Position numbers and translations under genes: made by a program. A stretch of 64,000 bases of DNA, from contig NZ_SIXF01000012.1 in the NCBI RefSeq assembly GCF_004310665.1, positions 1 to 64,000 on the forward strand, read 5' to 3'. Shown one piece after another: positions 17,200 through 25,025 of this stretch. Source of the DNA: Pedobacter kyonggii. Lineage in GTDB: Bacteria; Bacteroidota; Bacteroidia; Sphingobacteriales; Sphingobacteriaceae. The notes under the pieces are model-generated. The model ran no database searches and had not been told where the DNA came from. It worked only from the letters and a program-made list of their open reading frames with translations. Every line of letters starts with the position of its first letter. Position 1 is the first letter of the stretch.

Positions 17200-18597
17200 A
17201 TGGAAGAAGAAATTAAAACGGTTTTCGATTTACAGGAGAAACACAAATTCGAGTTGCGTAAAACGGATGCTAAAACCCGTATCGGAAAATTAAAGTTGCT
17301 GAAGCAAGCTTTAGAAAAAGCCGAAGCGGAAATATATGCTGCATTAGAAACCGATTTGCACAAAAATCGGTTTGAAACCGCAGTAACCGAGCTGTTTTTC
17401 ACCTACGCAGAAATAGATCACGCTATAAAAAAGCTGCATGGCTGGATGAAACCAAAATCGGCAAGCAGAACCATGAGTAATGTTTTCGCTAAGAACAGAA
17501 TCTATTATGAACCAAAAGGGGTTTGCCTGATTATTGCGCCCTGGAATTATCCCCTGCAGTTAATCATGAGTCCATTGGTTTCGGCAATAGCAGCAGGAAA
17601 TTGCGTAATGCTTAAGCCGTCTGAATTGAGTTCGGCGACGGCAGGGGTGATCAATAAATTAATTTCAAATACTTTTGAGATAAAAGAAATAGCCTGTTTT
17701 GAGGGAGATGCCGAAGTTTCTACAGCGCTGTTAAAACTTCCTTTTGATCATATATTTTTTACAGGAAGCACCGCAATTGGCAAGGTGGTGATGGAAGCTG
17801 CGGCAAAAAATCTTAGCTCTGTTACCTTAGAGCTTGGTGGCAAATCGCCGGCGATTGTAGATGAAACCTGCGATGTAAAAAAAGCAGCTGAAAAAATTGC
17901 CTGGGGCAAATTGGTTAATGCAGGGCAGACCTGTATTGCGCCAGATTATGTGCTGATTAAAGATAATTTGCTGACCGATTTTGTAGCGCATTATGAAAAA
18001 GCTGTCAGAAAAATGTTTTTTGATGAAGTGGAAATTAACAAAGATGATTATGCCAAAATCATTAATCTAAAGCAGTTTATCCGCTTAAATAAATTAATTG
18101 AAGAGGCTCTTCGTGATGGAGCAGTGTTGGCCTTTGGTGGAAAATCTAACGAAAAAGATTTAACCATTACACCAACGCTTTTAACTTCGGTAGCCGAGGG
18201 TAGCAGCATCATGCAGGAAGAAATTTTTGGACCAATTTTGCCCGTTATTACTTACAACAATCTACAGGAGGCAATTGATTTGGTGAACAGGAAAGAAAAG
18301 CCTTTGGCACTTTATATTTTCTCGGGTAATAAACAGAACCAAAATAAAATTCTTACTGAAACAAGTGCAGGCGGAACCTGTGTAAATGACGTATTGGTCC
18401 ATATCGGTAACCCAAATTTACCTTTCGGCGGAGTAAACAATAGCGGCATAGGCAGTTGTCATGGTGTTTTTGGTTTTAAAACCTTTTCGCACGAAAGGGC
18501 AGTGGTTTTCCAGTCGAAGTTGGGATTAACCAAAATGATTTATCCGCCTTACGGAAAAAAAATGACCTTGTTAAAATGGTTGAAGAGATTGATGTAG
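17200..18597 (+). CDS. Aldehyde dehydrogenase (ALDH3-like)
   Basis: A 465-residue NAD(P)-dependent aldehyde dehydrogenase. The catalytic Cys is in NAGQTCIAPDYV and the general-base Glu in LELGGKSPAIV; the PWNYPLQL and GSTAIGK segments bind the cofactor. The length and the C-terminal hydrophobic, basic tail resemble ALDH3-type enzymes acting on fatty or aromatic aldehydes. The frame is open to 17137, but that part overlaps a repeat fragment (CTTTCGATAAGCTCAAG), so the ATG at 17200 is preferred. Confidence 0.92.
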   Translation: MEEEIKTVFDLQEKHKFELRKTDAKTRIGKLKLLKQALEKAEAEIYAALETDLHKNRFETAVTELFFTYAEIDHAIKKLHGWMKPKSASRTMSNVFAKNRIYYEPKGVCLIIAPWNYPLQLIMSPLVSAIAAGNCVMLKPSELSSATAGVINKLISNTFEIKEIACFEGDAEVSTALLKLPFDHIFFTGSTAIGKVVMEAAAKNLSSVTLELGGKSPAIVDETCDVKKAAEKIAWGKLVNAGQTCIAPDYVLIKDNLLTDFVAHYEKAVRKMFFDEVEINKDDYAKIINLKQFIRLNKLIEEALRDGAVLAFGGKSNEKDLTITPTLLTSVAEGSSIMQEEIFGPILPVITYNNLQEAIDLVNRKEKPLALYIFSGNKQNQNKILTETSAGGTCVNDVLVHIGNPNLPFGGVNNSGIGSCHGVFGFKTFSHERAVVFQSKLGLTKMIYPPYGKKMTLLKWLKRLM

Positions 18598-18599
18598 AT

Positions 18600-18715
18600 T
18601 TAGTATCCCGCAGATCTAAGGAGATATACGCAGATTTTGTGTTTACAGTATGCGACTACCTCTGCGTACTCTGCGCCTTCCTCTCTGTGATCTCTTTGCG
18701 GTTAAAAACTCAATA
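18600..18715. repeat. Degenerate CGCAGAT-type dispersed repeat
   Basis: A 116-nt stretch with CCCGCAGATCTAAGG and CGCAGATTTTG on one side and CTCTGCGTACTCTGCGCC on the other. It resembles the element at 54027-54093, which also pairs CCCGCAGAT with ATCTGCGGG. It is non-coding and lies between the aldehyde dehydrogenase and DinB/YfiT genes. Confidence 0.5.
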
Positions 18716-18735
18716 ATTCTCCTTATTTTGGTTTC

Positions 18736-19275
18736 ATGGATTTAGAACAGCTTAAATACCCTATTGGTCAATTTTCAATGCCCGAAATTTTCGATCAAAA
18801 ACAAATCGACATATGGATTTCCGAAATCGAAGCTTTACCAAACCAGATTAAAAAAGCTACCGAAGGTTTGACCGATGAAGATTTAAATCAAGTGTACCGT
18901 CCAGGAGGTTGGACGTTGAGACAAGTTGTTCATCACATTCCAGATAGCCACATCAATGCCTACATCCGTTTTAAGCAGGCCATTACTGAGGATGTTCCAG
19001 TGATCAGGCCTTATTACGAGGAGCGCTGGGCCGAAACAGAGGAAGCCAAAAACGGAGATGTCAAATTATCAGTTGATTTGTTAACTGGTTTACATCAACG
19101 CTGGGTTGCTTTTTTGAGAACACTAAAACCAGAAGATTATCAACGAAGATATATCCATCCGGCTCAAGGAAAAGAACTTACTTTAGCAAACATGTTGGGT
19201 ATGTACGCTTGGCATGGAAAGCATCATTTGGCACACCTTACAAATACGATAGCAAAATGGAAAGAACCCGTTTAA
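18736..19275 (+). CDS. YfiT-like DinB superfamily protein (putative bacillithiol S-transferase)
   Basis: A 179-residue four-helix DinB-fold protein. The three metal-binding histidines are recognisable in VVHHIPDSH and near the C-terminus in WHGKHHLAHL. The Gram-positive homologue BstA/YfiT transfers bacillithiol to electrophiles, and NCBI names Bacteroidota members the same way. Whether this host makes bacillithiol cannot be told from the window. The next gene overlaps its end by 19 nt. Confidence 0.85.
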   Translation: MDLEQLKYPIGQFSMPEIFDQKQIDIWISEIEALPNQIKKATEGLTDEDLNQVYRPGGWTLRQVVHHIPDSHINAYIRFKQAITEDVPVIRPYYEERWAETEEAKNGDVKLSVDLLTGLHQRWVAFLRTLKPEDYQRRYIHPAQGKELTLANMLGMYAWHGKHHLAHLTNTIAKWKEPV

Positions 19276-19733
19276 ATTTCATGGTCTTAATCCTTATTGG
19301 CTTTTGTACCAATTTACAAGCACAAAAAGCCCCGTCAAGAACTTTTGCTTTTGCACTAGGCTCATGGGAAATGCAAACGCCGAAAGGAAAAATTGTAGAA
19401 CTATGGAGTCAAAATCCAGATAAAACCCTAAGCGGCAAAAGTTATAGAATAAACACCAAGGGGGATAGTTTGCTTACCGAAAGCCTTCGGATCAAAAAGA
19501 TTGGAAAAGAGATTTTTTATTGCTCAACCGTAACCGGACAGAATGGAGGAAAGGAAACTTGTTTCAAATTGATTTCTACCAAGGATGAAATTTATGTTTT
19601 CGAGAATAAAACCCATGATTTTCCGCAGAGAATAGTTTACCAAAATCAAGGTAAAAATGAAATGCTCGCCTGGATTGAAGGCGAGCTTAATGGTAAAACC
19701 CGAAAATCGGAGTTTAGGTATAAGCGGCAATAG
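19257..19733 (+). CDS. Secreted DUF6265-like protein
   Basis: A 158-residue exported protein whose start overlaps the end of the DinB/YfiT gene in another frame. The start at 19257 gives a basic N-terminus and hydrophobic core (MERTRLNFMVLILIGFCTNLQA); an alternative ATG at 19281 would shorten the signal peptide. The mature part is a single beta-rich domain with GSWEMQTPKGKIVELW and ENKTHDFPQRIVY segments typical of the DUF6265 family, which has no known function. Confidence 0.75.
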   Translation: MERTRLNFMVLILIGFCTNLQAQKAPSRTFAFALGSWEMQTPKGKIVELWSQNPDKTLSGKSYRINTKGDSLLTESLRIKKIGKEIFYCSTVTGQNGGKETCFKLISTKDEIYVFENKTHDFPQRIVYQNQGKNEMLAWIEGELNGKTRKSEFRYKRQ

Positions 19734-19735
19734 GC

Positions 19736-20455
19736 TTACATCAAAATCAGCATCGCTGCACTCATGGCAATCATAATGGCATCTTCAACAATGGTTACGG
19801 TACTCATGGGTAGGTTAAACACCGCACCCAAACAGGCACACTGAATCTTTTTCTTGTTCAAAACACTTTCCAAAACACCAAAGATGCTTATCGTCATTAC
19901 GACAAGCGTAACCCAGTTTACTGCTACGGGTGATAAGTTTAAAGCAAAAGATAAGCCTAGTCCGAGTTCGATAAAAGCATAGATATATCCCCACGCACCA
20001 AACTTTTTGGCTACGATATCGTACATGGCATAACTTTCGGCAAAGGCTTTCAGGTTAAGCATTTTAAAGAAAGAGAAGGTGAGGAAGAAACCAGCCATAA
20101 AAATGCGCATAAACACCATGAAATCAATTCCGGTAGAATGCCACGAAACCACAAGTGATATGACAGTAACATACCCAAATATCAACAAAATAGGTTTATA
20201 GGTTTCGGCCCACGATTTTGCTTCTTCAAGTGTTTCGCTATGGTGGGCTGCAGAAATTTGATATTTGCTTTCTGATCCGCCCAAAGCTTGTTGGAGTGTA
20301 TCTAAGCCAATATGTTTATCCATGCTAATGGTGGCAGAATTGGTATCTTTCGAAACCTCAACAGAAGTTACATCTGGTAAAACGAGCAAATTACTTTTTA
20401 CTTTATTTTCGCAACCGCCACAGGTCATGCCGGTGAGTTGATAGGTGTGTGTCAT
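19736..20455 (-). CDS. Heavy-metal-associated domain fused to MauE/DoxX-like membrane domain
   Basis: A 239-residue protein joining two modules. Residues 1-70 form an HMA metal-binding fold with the motif GMTCGGCENKV, as in copper chaperones. From about residue 85 four membrane helices follow with a CACLGAVFNLPMS segment, typical of MauE/DoxX-like redox membrane proteins. A likely role is handling Cu(I) or a thiol redox partner at the inner membrane. It overlaps nothing, and faces the DUF6265 gene tail to tail with a 2-nt gap. The metal locus begins about 1.2 kb away. Confidence 0.85.
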   Translation of the reverse strand: MTHTYQLTGMTCGGCENKVKSNLLVLPDVTSVEVSKDTNSATISMDKHIGLDTLQQALGGSESKYQISAAHHSETLEEAKSWAETYKPILLIFGYVTVISLVVSWHSTGIDFMVFMRIFMAGFFLTFSFFKMLNLKAFAESYAMYDIVAKKFGAWGYIYAFIELGLGLSFALNLSPVAVNWVTLVVMTISIFGVLESVLNKKKIQCACLGAVFNLPMSTVTIVEDAIMIAMSAAMLILM

Positions 20456-20708
20456 GATTAAAATCTTTATACAAATTTACCGCTTCATAGGGCCATAAGC
20501 GTTACAAAATAATCATAAAGTTTTATAAAATTTTCGGCTGCTGTCATTCTGAACGCAGTGAAGAATCTCTATCTGCGGCGGGCGGTTCTCTGTGATTGTG
20601 CGATAATTCCCTCACCGTTTAAATAGTTATCATTAAGAAATTAAGGCTTGATCAACGTTTTATAAACAAGCCACTATAGAAGGTGTTTACCCTAACCCTA
20701 AACCCTGC

Positions 20709-21533
20709 TTATCCCACCAAAACCGATGTCATGGTTAACGAACCACCAACAGCTTTGTCATTGAAGAAAGAAACCTCTTCCTTATCATTTTTCATTCCAA
20801 GGGTATAAATGAGCGGTAAATAGTGCTCTGGTGTAGGGATGGACAACATCGCATCGGTACCCAGGTTACGATAGTTGATCAAAGGTTTGTGATCGCCGTT
20901 GGCAATTAAATTTTTAAACTTATCGTTCATTTCAATCGCCCAATCATAACCTCCGCCATTAATCATTTCCCAACTTAACATGCGTAGGTTGTGCACCATA
21001 TTCCCGCTGCCCAAAACCAATATTCCTTTTTTACGGAGCGCATAAATTTCTTTGGCAATTTCGTAATGTTGTTCAGGCGATTTGGTATAATCGATACTCA
21101 ATTGCAAAACTGGAATATCGGCATTTGGGTACATGTGTTTAACCACTGTCCAGGTACCATGATCCAATCCCCAATCGTGGTCTAAACCAACAGAAGTGGA
21201 ATGAATTAAATTCGGAATTTCTGCAGCCAGTTTTGGATCGCCTGGTGCAGGATATTGAACATCAAAAAGCGCCTGGGGGAACCCTCCAAAATCGTGAATG
21301 GTGCTTGGAAAATCCACTGCCGTAACAAAGGTTCCATGTGTGTACCAGTGCGCCGACACCACTAACACTGCTTTTGGAACAGGAATATTTTTTGCCAATT
21401 CAGCCCAGCTCTGACTAAACTCATTATTCTCGATACCGTTCATGGGTGAACCGTGGCCAATAAAAAGTGCTGGCATCAAGTCGGTTTGAGGCAAGCGCTG
21501 AGTAAAACTTCTGAATTGAGATAATGTAGACAT
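20709..21533 (-). CDS. ygiD: Extradiol ring-cleavage dioxygenase, DODA/YgiD type
   Basis: A 274-residue class III extradiol dioxygenase like E. coli YgiD, which opens 4,5-DOPA. The metal ligands are recognisable in IGHGSPMN near residue 26 and VVSAHWYTHG, and the catalytic His in the DHDWGLDHGTW segment. It is cytoplasmic and apparently single. The 253-nt gap downstream contains a REP-like fragment at about 20541-20571 (GTCATTCTGAACGCAGTGAAG). Confidence 0.92.
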   Translation of the reverse strand: MSTLSQFRSFTQRLPQTDLMPALFIGHGSPMNGIENNEFSQSWAELAKNIPVPKAVLVVSAHWYTHGTFVTAVDFPSTIHDFGGFPQALFDVQYPAPGDPKLAAEIPNLIHSTSVGLDHDWGLDHGTWTVVKHMYPNADIPVLQLSIDYTKSPEQHYEIAKEIYALRKKGILVLGSGNMVHNLRMLSWEMINGGGYDWAIEMNDKFKNLIANGDHKPLINYRNLGTDAMLSIPTPEHYLPLIYTLGMKNDKEEVSFFNDKAVGGSLTMTSVLVG

Positions 21534-21550
21534 GATTTTCTATTAGGTGA

Positions 21551-21648
21551 TCGTCTTTTCGACCGAAGTGGAGAAATCTTTAAAGCTTATAAACCATCAT
21601 AGGCTAAAAGATTTCTCGATTTCGCTGTGCTTCACTCGAAATGACGAT
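21551..21648. repeat. REP-like palindromic element
   Basis: A 98-nt imperfect palindrome. It opens with TCGTC and GAAGTGGAGAAATCTTT and closes with AAAGATTTCTCG, TTCACTCGAAATGACGA. The same family occurs inverted at 29969-30066 and as a fragment at 43052-43106. It fills the space between the yceI and ygiD-like genes. Confidence 0.65.
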
Positions 21649-21655
21649 TCAGGTG

Positions 21656-22228
21656 TTATTTCGCCTGAACAAACTCCAGGTTTAATTTAATAGCTACATC
21701 TTTTGCAACGCCGGCACCAGTTGGATCATATTTAATGTTATAATCTAAACGGTTAATGGTCGTTGTAGCACCAAATCCGGCTTTAGTGTTTCCTTGTTGA
21801 TCTTTAGCCGTACCACCATAAACTACAGCAAATTTTACTTCTTTGGTTACATCGCGGATGGTTAACTTTCCACTTAACTCATAGTTGTTTCCGCTTAATT
21901 TTTTGAAAGAAGTGCTTTCGAACTTCATCGTAGGGTAAGTCGCCACATTAAAAAAATCGTCAGTTTTTAAGTGTCCGTCTCTCATGTCAACACCCGTAGT
22001 AATGCTATTCACATCAACGCTAAAGCTAATTTTAGCATCCGTCAAATCTGGTTTAGAAGCCGTAATTGTTCCGTCGAATTTTTTAAACGAACCGTCAACG
22101 AAAGAAATACCCATGTGTTTAACCGAAAAATTAACAAATGAATGCATCGGATCTATTTTCCAGCTTGTTTGTGCAAATGATGCTACACTAATTGAGGTAG
22201 CGATCAGAAATAAGAATAATTTTTTCAT
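21656..22228 (-). CDS. YceI family secreted lipid-binding protein
   Basis: A 190-residue protein with a signal peptide (MKKLFLFLIATSISVASFAQ) and a YceI lipocalin-like beta-barrel, recognised from WKIDPMHSFVNFSVKHMGIS and the GFGATTTINRLDYNI segment near the end. YceI proteins bind isoprenoid lipids in the periplasm and are often stress induced. The frame is open 23 codons upstream, but that stretch is the hairpin leader shared with two other genes, so the ATG at 22228 is chosen. Confidence 0.93.
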   Translation of the reverse strand: MKKLFLFLIATSISVASFAQTSWKIDPMHSFVNFSVKHMGISFVDGSFKKFDGTITASKPDLTDAKISFSVDVNSITTGVDMRDGHLKTDDFFNVATYPTMKFESTSFKKLSGNNYELSGKLTIRDVTKEVKFAVVYGGTAKDQQGNTKAGFGATTTINRLDYNIKYDPTGAGVAKDVAIKLNLEFVQAK

Positions 22229-22253
22229 CAGGTTATAATTTAGTTTTAACTGT

Positions 22254-22300
22254 GATGAAGCTATCAGATTTTTTACCAATGTGGTTTGAAAAATCATGAT
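22254..22300 (-). promoter_or_regulatory. Hairpin leader element, copy 2
   Basis: The stem arms are ATCAGATTTTTT (22263-22274) and AAAAATCATGAT (22279-22290), imperfect by one base. The flanks GATGAAGC and ATGATGGTTTCAT match the copy at 23517-23577 almost exactly. The element lies about 26 nt upstream of the yceI start and 30 nt after its -7 box, so it should be transcribed. Confidence 0.6.
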
Positions 22301-22329
22301 GGTTTCATACTAGTAAATTTATTTAGCTA

Positions 22330-22365
22330 CAAAGATAGCTGAAGATCAATCGATTAGTATTGATC
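22330..22365 (-). promoter_or_regulatory. yceI promoter with an inverted repeat
   Basis: On the minus strand TATCTTTG (22330-22337) is a good -7 box. Just upstream, where the -33 region should be, GATCAAT (22344-22350) and ATTGATC (22359-22365) form a perfect 7-bp inverted repeat 8 nt apart. No TTTG is seen, so the palindrome may be a site for an activator. Confidence 0.45.
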
Positions 22366-22424
22366 TATGGTAAGAAATTTGAGGTTAGTATACGGCTTAT
22401 AGGCTATTGTCCATGAGCCATCAA

Positions 22425-22988
22425 CTATTTCACCTCATCTAGTGTTTTTCTGCTATCCATTGATGCTGCTTTATAAGCTGAGGGTGTAATTCCGGTTACT
22501 TTTTTAAACTGTGCCGATAAATGTGCAACACTACTGTAGTTCAATTGATAGGCAATTTCGCTCAAGGTAAGTTCGCCATAAGTAAGCATCTCTTTTGCTT
22601 TTTCTATTTTTTGAGCAATGAAATACTTCTCGATGGTTTGGTCTTCCACCTCCGAAAAAATGCTGCTTAAGCTCGTGTATTCCAATTTTAACAGCTCGCT
22701 GAGATAGGCAGAAAGATTGATTTTTAATGGCTCTTGGGCATAGTGTACCAGATTAATAATTGCGGTTTTAATCTGTTCTGCAATTTGGGTTTTCTTATCC
22801 TCAAGCAATTCGAATCCAAAATGAGTCAAACTATCCGATATCTTGATTTTATCCTCAGGAGAAATGTTTTCAGCCAAGGTAACCTCGCCAAGTTCAACCA
22901 ATAATGGTTTAAAGCCGAGCTTTTCCAGCTCAGCTTTAACCACCATTTTACAACGGTTGCATACCATGTTTTTGATATGCAGCTTCAT
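22425..22988 (-). CDS. AraC-type regulator with N-terminal metal-binding (HMA-like) domain
   Basis: A 187-residue regulator. Residues 1-70 look like a heavy-metal-associated fold with a CNRC metal motif at C10-C13, and residues about 105-180 form the AraC double helix-turn-helix (LSEIAYQLNYSSVAHLSAQFKKVTG). It therefore probably binds Cu(I) or a related soft metal and controls nearby genes directly. Its start overlaps the DUF3347 stop as TAATG, which couples the two. The domain pairing is compact, with no cupin domain of classic AraC proteins. Confidence 0.85.
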   Translation of the reverse strand: MKLHIKNMVCNRCKMVVKAELEKLGFKPLLVELGEVTLAENISPEDKIKISDSLTHFGFELLEDKKTQIAEQIKTAIINLVHYAQEPLKINLSAYLSELLKLEYTSLSSIFSEVEDQTIEKYFIAQKIEKAKEMLTYGELTLSEIAYQLNYSSVAHLSAQFKKVTGITPSAYKAASMDSRKTLDEVK

Positions 22989-23491
22989 TAGTTCGATTTT
23001 ATGGTTTCAGAAACGTCACCACAATTGAACATCATACTTCCATAATATGGATTTTCGATGTTCTCTTTTTCGTTTAACCAGCTTGCCTTTGCCATTGGGC
23101 AATGTTGAATGTAAACGGTCTTGCTATTAAACTTTAAACCCTTTAAGGTTTTGATCATGGCATAAGAAATTCCTTCAAAAGCTTTTCTTTGTGTTTTAAT
23201 GTCATTAGAACCTGCAAGTTGAGCAGCTTTACTTTTAATGATGCCCGCTTGTTCCATAAATATTTTATGCTGATCGGCAGGTAGATCTTTATGGTTCACT
23301 GCATTTACTTTTGCCGAAAAAACCTTTACTTTTTCGATGGCTAAATCTTTTTTGTCAGCGGCTAAAGCATTTTTCACCTCGTAATAAGCTGTTAGCGCCT
23401 GATTTAAGGCTACATCTGTTTTGCTTTGTGCGTAAGTTAAAGCTGTTGTTGCGATTGTTATGATGGCAACTATTCCTAATATTTTTTTCAT
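22988..23491 (-). CDS. Periplasmic DUF3347 protein, probable copper binder
   Basis: A 167-residue exported protein with signal peptide (MKKILGIVAIITIATTALTYAQ) and a four-helix DUF3347 domain. The conserved YIQHCPMA ... NPYYG..M..CG pattern holds His, Cys and Met residues suited to copper. DUF3347 domains are also found at the end of CusB-type copper adaptors. It is coupled to the AraC/HMA regulator gene downstream and preceded by the hairpin leader. Confidence 0.88.
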   Translation of the reverse strand: MKKILGIVAIITIATTALTYAQSKTDVALNQALTAYYEVKNALAADKKDLAIEKVKVFSAKVNAVNHKDLPADQHKIFMEQAGIIKSKAAQLAGSNDIKTQRKAFEGISYAMIKTLKGLKFNSKTVYIQHCPMAKASWLNEKENIENPYYGSMMFNCGDVSETIKSN

Positions 23492-23516
23492 CGGTTTTAT
23501 ATTGTTTTTTTAATGG

Positions 23517-23577
23517 TGATGAAGCGATCATGGTTTTAATCTGACTGAAATTAATCTGAAAAACCATGATGGTTTCG
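23517..23577 (-). promoter_or_regulatory. Hairpin leader element, copy 3
   Basis: A perfect 11-bp inverted repeat ATCATGGTTTT (23527-23537) / AAAACCATGAT (23560-23570) with a 22-nt loop, 26 nt before the DUF3347 start. The GG/CC positions replace GA/TC of the other two copies on both arms, so the pairing is kept while the sequence changes. A GGTTTCG box follows at the end, as in copy 2. Confidence 0.6.
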
Positions 23578-23588
23578 TTTGTTGTATT

Positions 23589-24401
23589 TTATTTTAAAAC
23601 GTTAAAGAAATTAAATTCTGCCCTAAGCAGATACATATTTTTGGTGTATCGGTTATCCATATTTCCAGTTGCCTGAAAGCGGTAGCCTAAATCGATCCGG
23701 GTTGTACTGTTCAAAATCATCTGTATGGCTGGGGCAATATCTAAGTACGATTGGCCACTACTTGGATCTGTTTTGCCCAGTAGCTCTAAATATACGTTAA
23801 AGTTCGGCTGCTTATAATCCTTGTAAACCACTGGCAAAACCAGATAACCTGACGATAAACTGTAGGATAACATGTTTTTAGGTTGTGGCATGCCAGCAAT
23901 TTGCCTGTTGTTGTTTTCGAAAGCATGCGCATAACCCAAAGTTGTTGACAGGGCGAGTTTATGCAAAAGTTGCGTAAAAATTAATCCGCTCTGTATGCCA
24001 CTATTGTCACCTTCCAGGTTAATATCTCTGGTGTAGGTTGGCCGTTTACTTGTGCTTACTCTTCCAAAGGCTGATGCCCTAAAATGGCTATGCGCTTCGT
24101 CCAGAGATAAAAACCGATACTTGGCGTAAAGACTTCCGCCTTCCAGGCGGTATTTTCCATCCATATCAGATAAAAAACCTTGAGCATGCATCATCAGGTT
24201 TTTGTTAAAACCGATCATTACTTCAGGAATAGTCCTACTTACATAACCTGGATAGTTAAACATGCCTTCGTTCGTAATTCTTATACCAATCGATTTGGTT
24301 GGCATATTACTCGCAGGTTCAGTAAATACATATAGCTCTTGTGCAAAACCATTTGTATAGGCGCCGATAATTATCAACGCTAATACGAATATCTTCTTCA
24401 T
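23589..24401 (-). CDS. Probable outer-membrane beta-barrel protein of the metal locus
   Basis: A 270-residue protein with signal peptide (about 1-20, ending GFAQ) and alternating amphipathic strands rich in aromatic and glycine residues, ending in an aromatic residue pattern EFNFFNVLK. It looks like a small outer-membrane barrel but matches no family I can name. It lies 1 nt after the HMA protein gene and before DUF3347, so it belongs to the same operon and may help metal passage or sensing. Confidence 0.65.
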   Translation of the reverse strand: MKKIFVLALIIIGAYTNGFAQELYVFTEPASNMPTKSIGIRITNEGMFNYPGYVSRTIPEVMIGFNKNLMMHAQGFLSDMDGKYRLEGGSLYAKYRFLSLDEAHSHFRASAFGRVSTSKRPTYTRDINLEGDNSGIQSGLIFTQLLHKLALSTTLGYAHAFENNNRQIAGMPQPKNMLSYSLSSGYLVLPVVYKDYKQPNFNVYLELLGKTDPSSGQSYLDIAPAIQMILNSTTRIDLGYRFQATGNMDNRYTKNMYLLRAEFNFFNVLK

Positions 24402-24402
24402 A

Positions 24403-24939
24403 TTAAGAAAGAACTAAATGGTATATACGCGTTTTTTTTCCGTTAACTACGCCAGTACCACTCGCATAGGCATCAGAATTAGCCGTTGTTGCTTGTTTTT
24501 TAAATGCTGAACCAGAAATGAAGTTTTTATCAACCACACTGGCTTTTACAGTTCCGTTAAGTGTTTTGCTTTTGGCATTTACAAAACGGTACACATTGCC
24601 ATCAACAATTGCCTGACCTTTATCGTCTATTTTTACCTGGTTAAAATTGAAACTTGCAGTTAAGCCGCCAACAGAAAAACCAGCATCCTGAACCTTTTTG
24701 CGAACCAAATCAAGATTGATGTTAGCGTCCTTTTTAAAGGTTAGAACAAAGATGTTTTTGTTTAAATCGGGCTTTACGCTGCTGATAAAGTTTAGGGTTT
24801 CTAACGATTTTTGTGTTGCATTTGAACACATTGAGCAGGTTAAGCCTGTTACCTGTAAATCTGCTGAAGATATTTGTTGTGCCGATACATTAACGGTGAA
24901 GAACAGCATAATGATGCTGAAAATTTTTATTGCTTTCAT
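24403..24939 (-). CDS. Secreted heavy-metal-associated (HMA) domain protein
   Basis: A 178-residue exported protein with signal peptide (about 1-20) and an HMA domain (about 25-95) with the metal site GLTCSMCSNA. The C-terminal half, about residues 100-178, is a beta-rich region with no recognised family. As a periplasmic Cu(I) binder it could pass metal to the other proteins of the locus. It is the second gene of the run starting at 25427. Confidence 0.85.
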   Translation of the reverse strand: MKAIKIFSIIMLFFTVNVSAQQISSADLQVTGLTCSMCSNATQKSLETLNFISSVKPDLNKNIFVLTFKKDANINLDLVRKKVQDAGFSVGGLTASFNFNQVKIDDKGQAIVDGNVYRFVNAKSKTLNGTVKASVVDKNFISGSAFKKQATTANSDAYASGTGVVNGKKTRIYHLVLS

Positions 24940-25025
24940 GATTTTTTTGAATTAGAATTTAAGAGAATGTCAAATTGAGCCTGTCAAATGCAAAACGATG
25001 CATTGACGAGCCGAGGTTTAAAATC

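Noticed and set aside
22231-22297. Upstream extension of YceI, and the overlapping frame before DUF3347, as leader peptides
   Set aside because: The shared residues follow from the conserved hairpin DNA, and the frame before DUF3347 is out of phase with the gene. A leader peptide cannot be excluded but is not needed.
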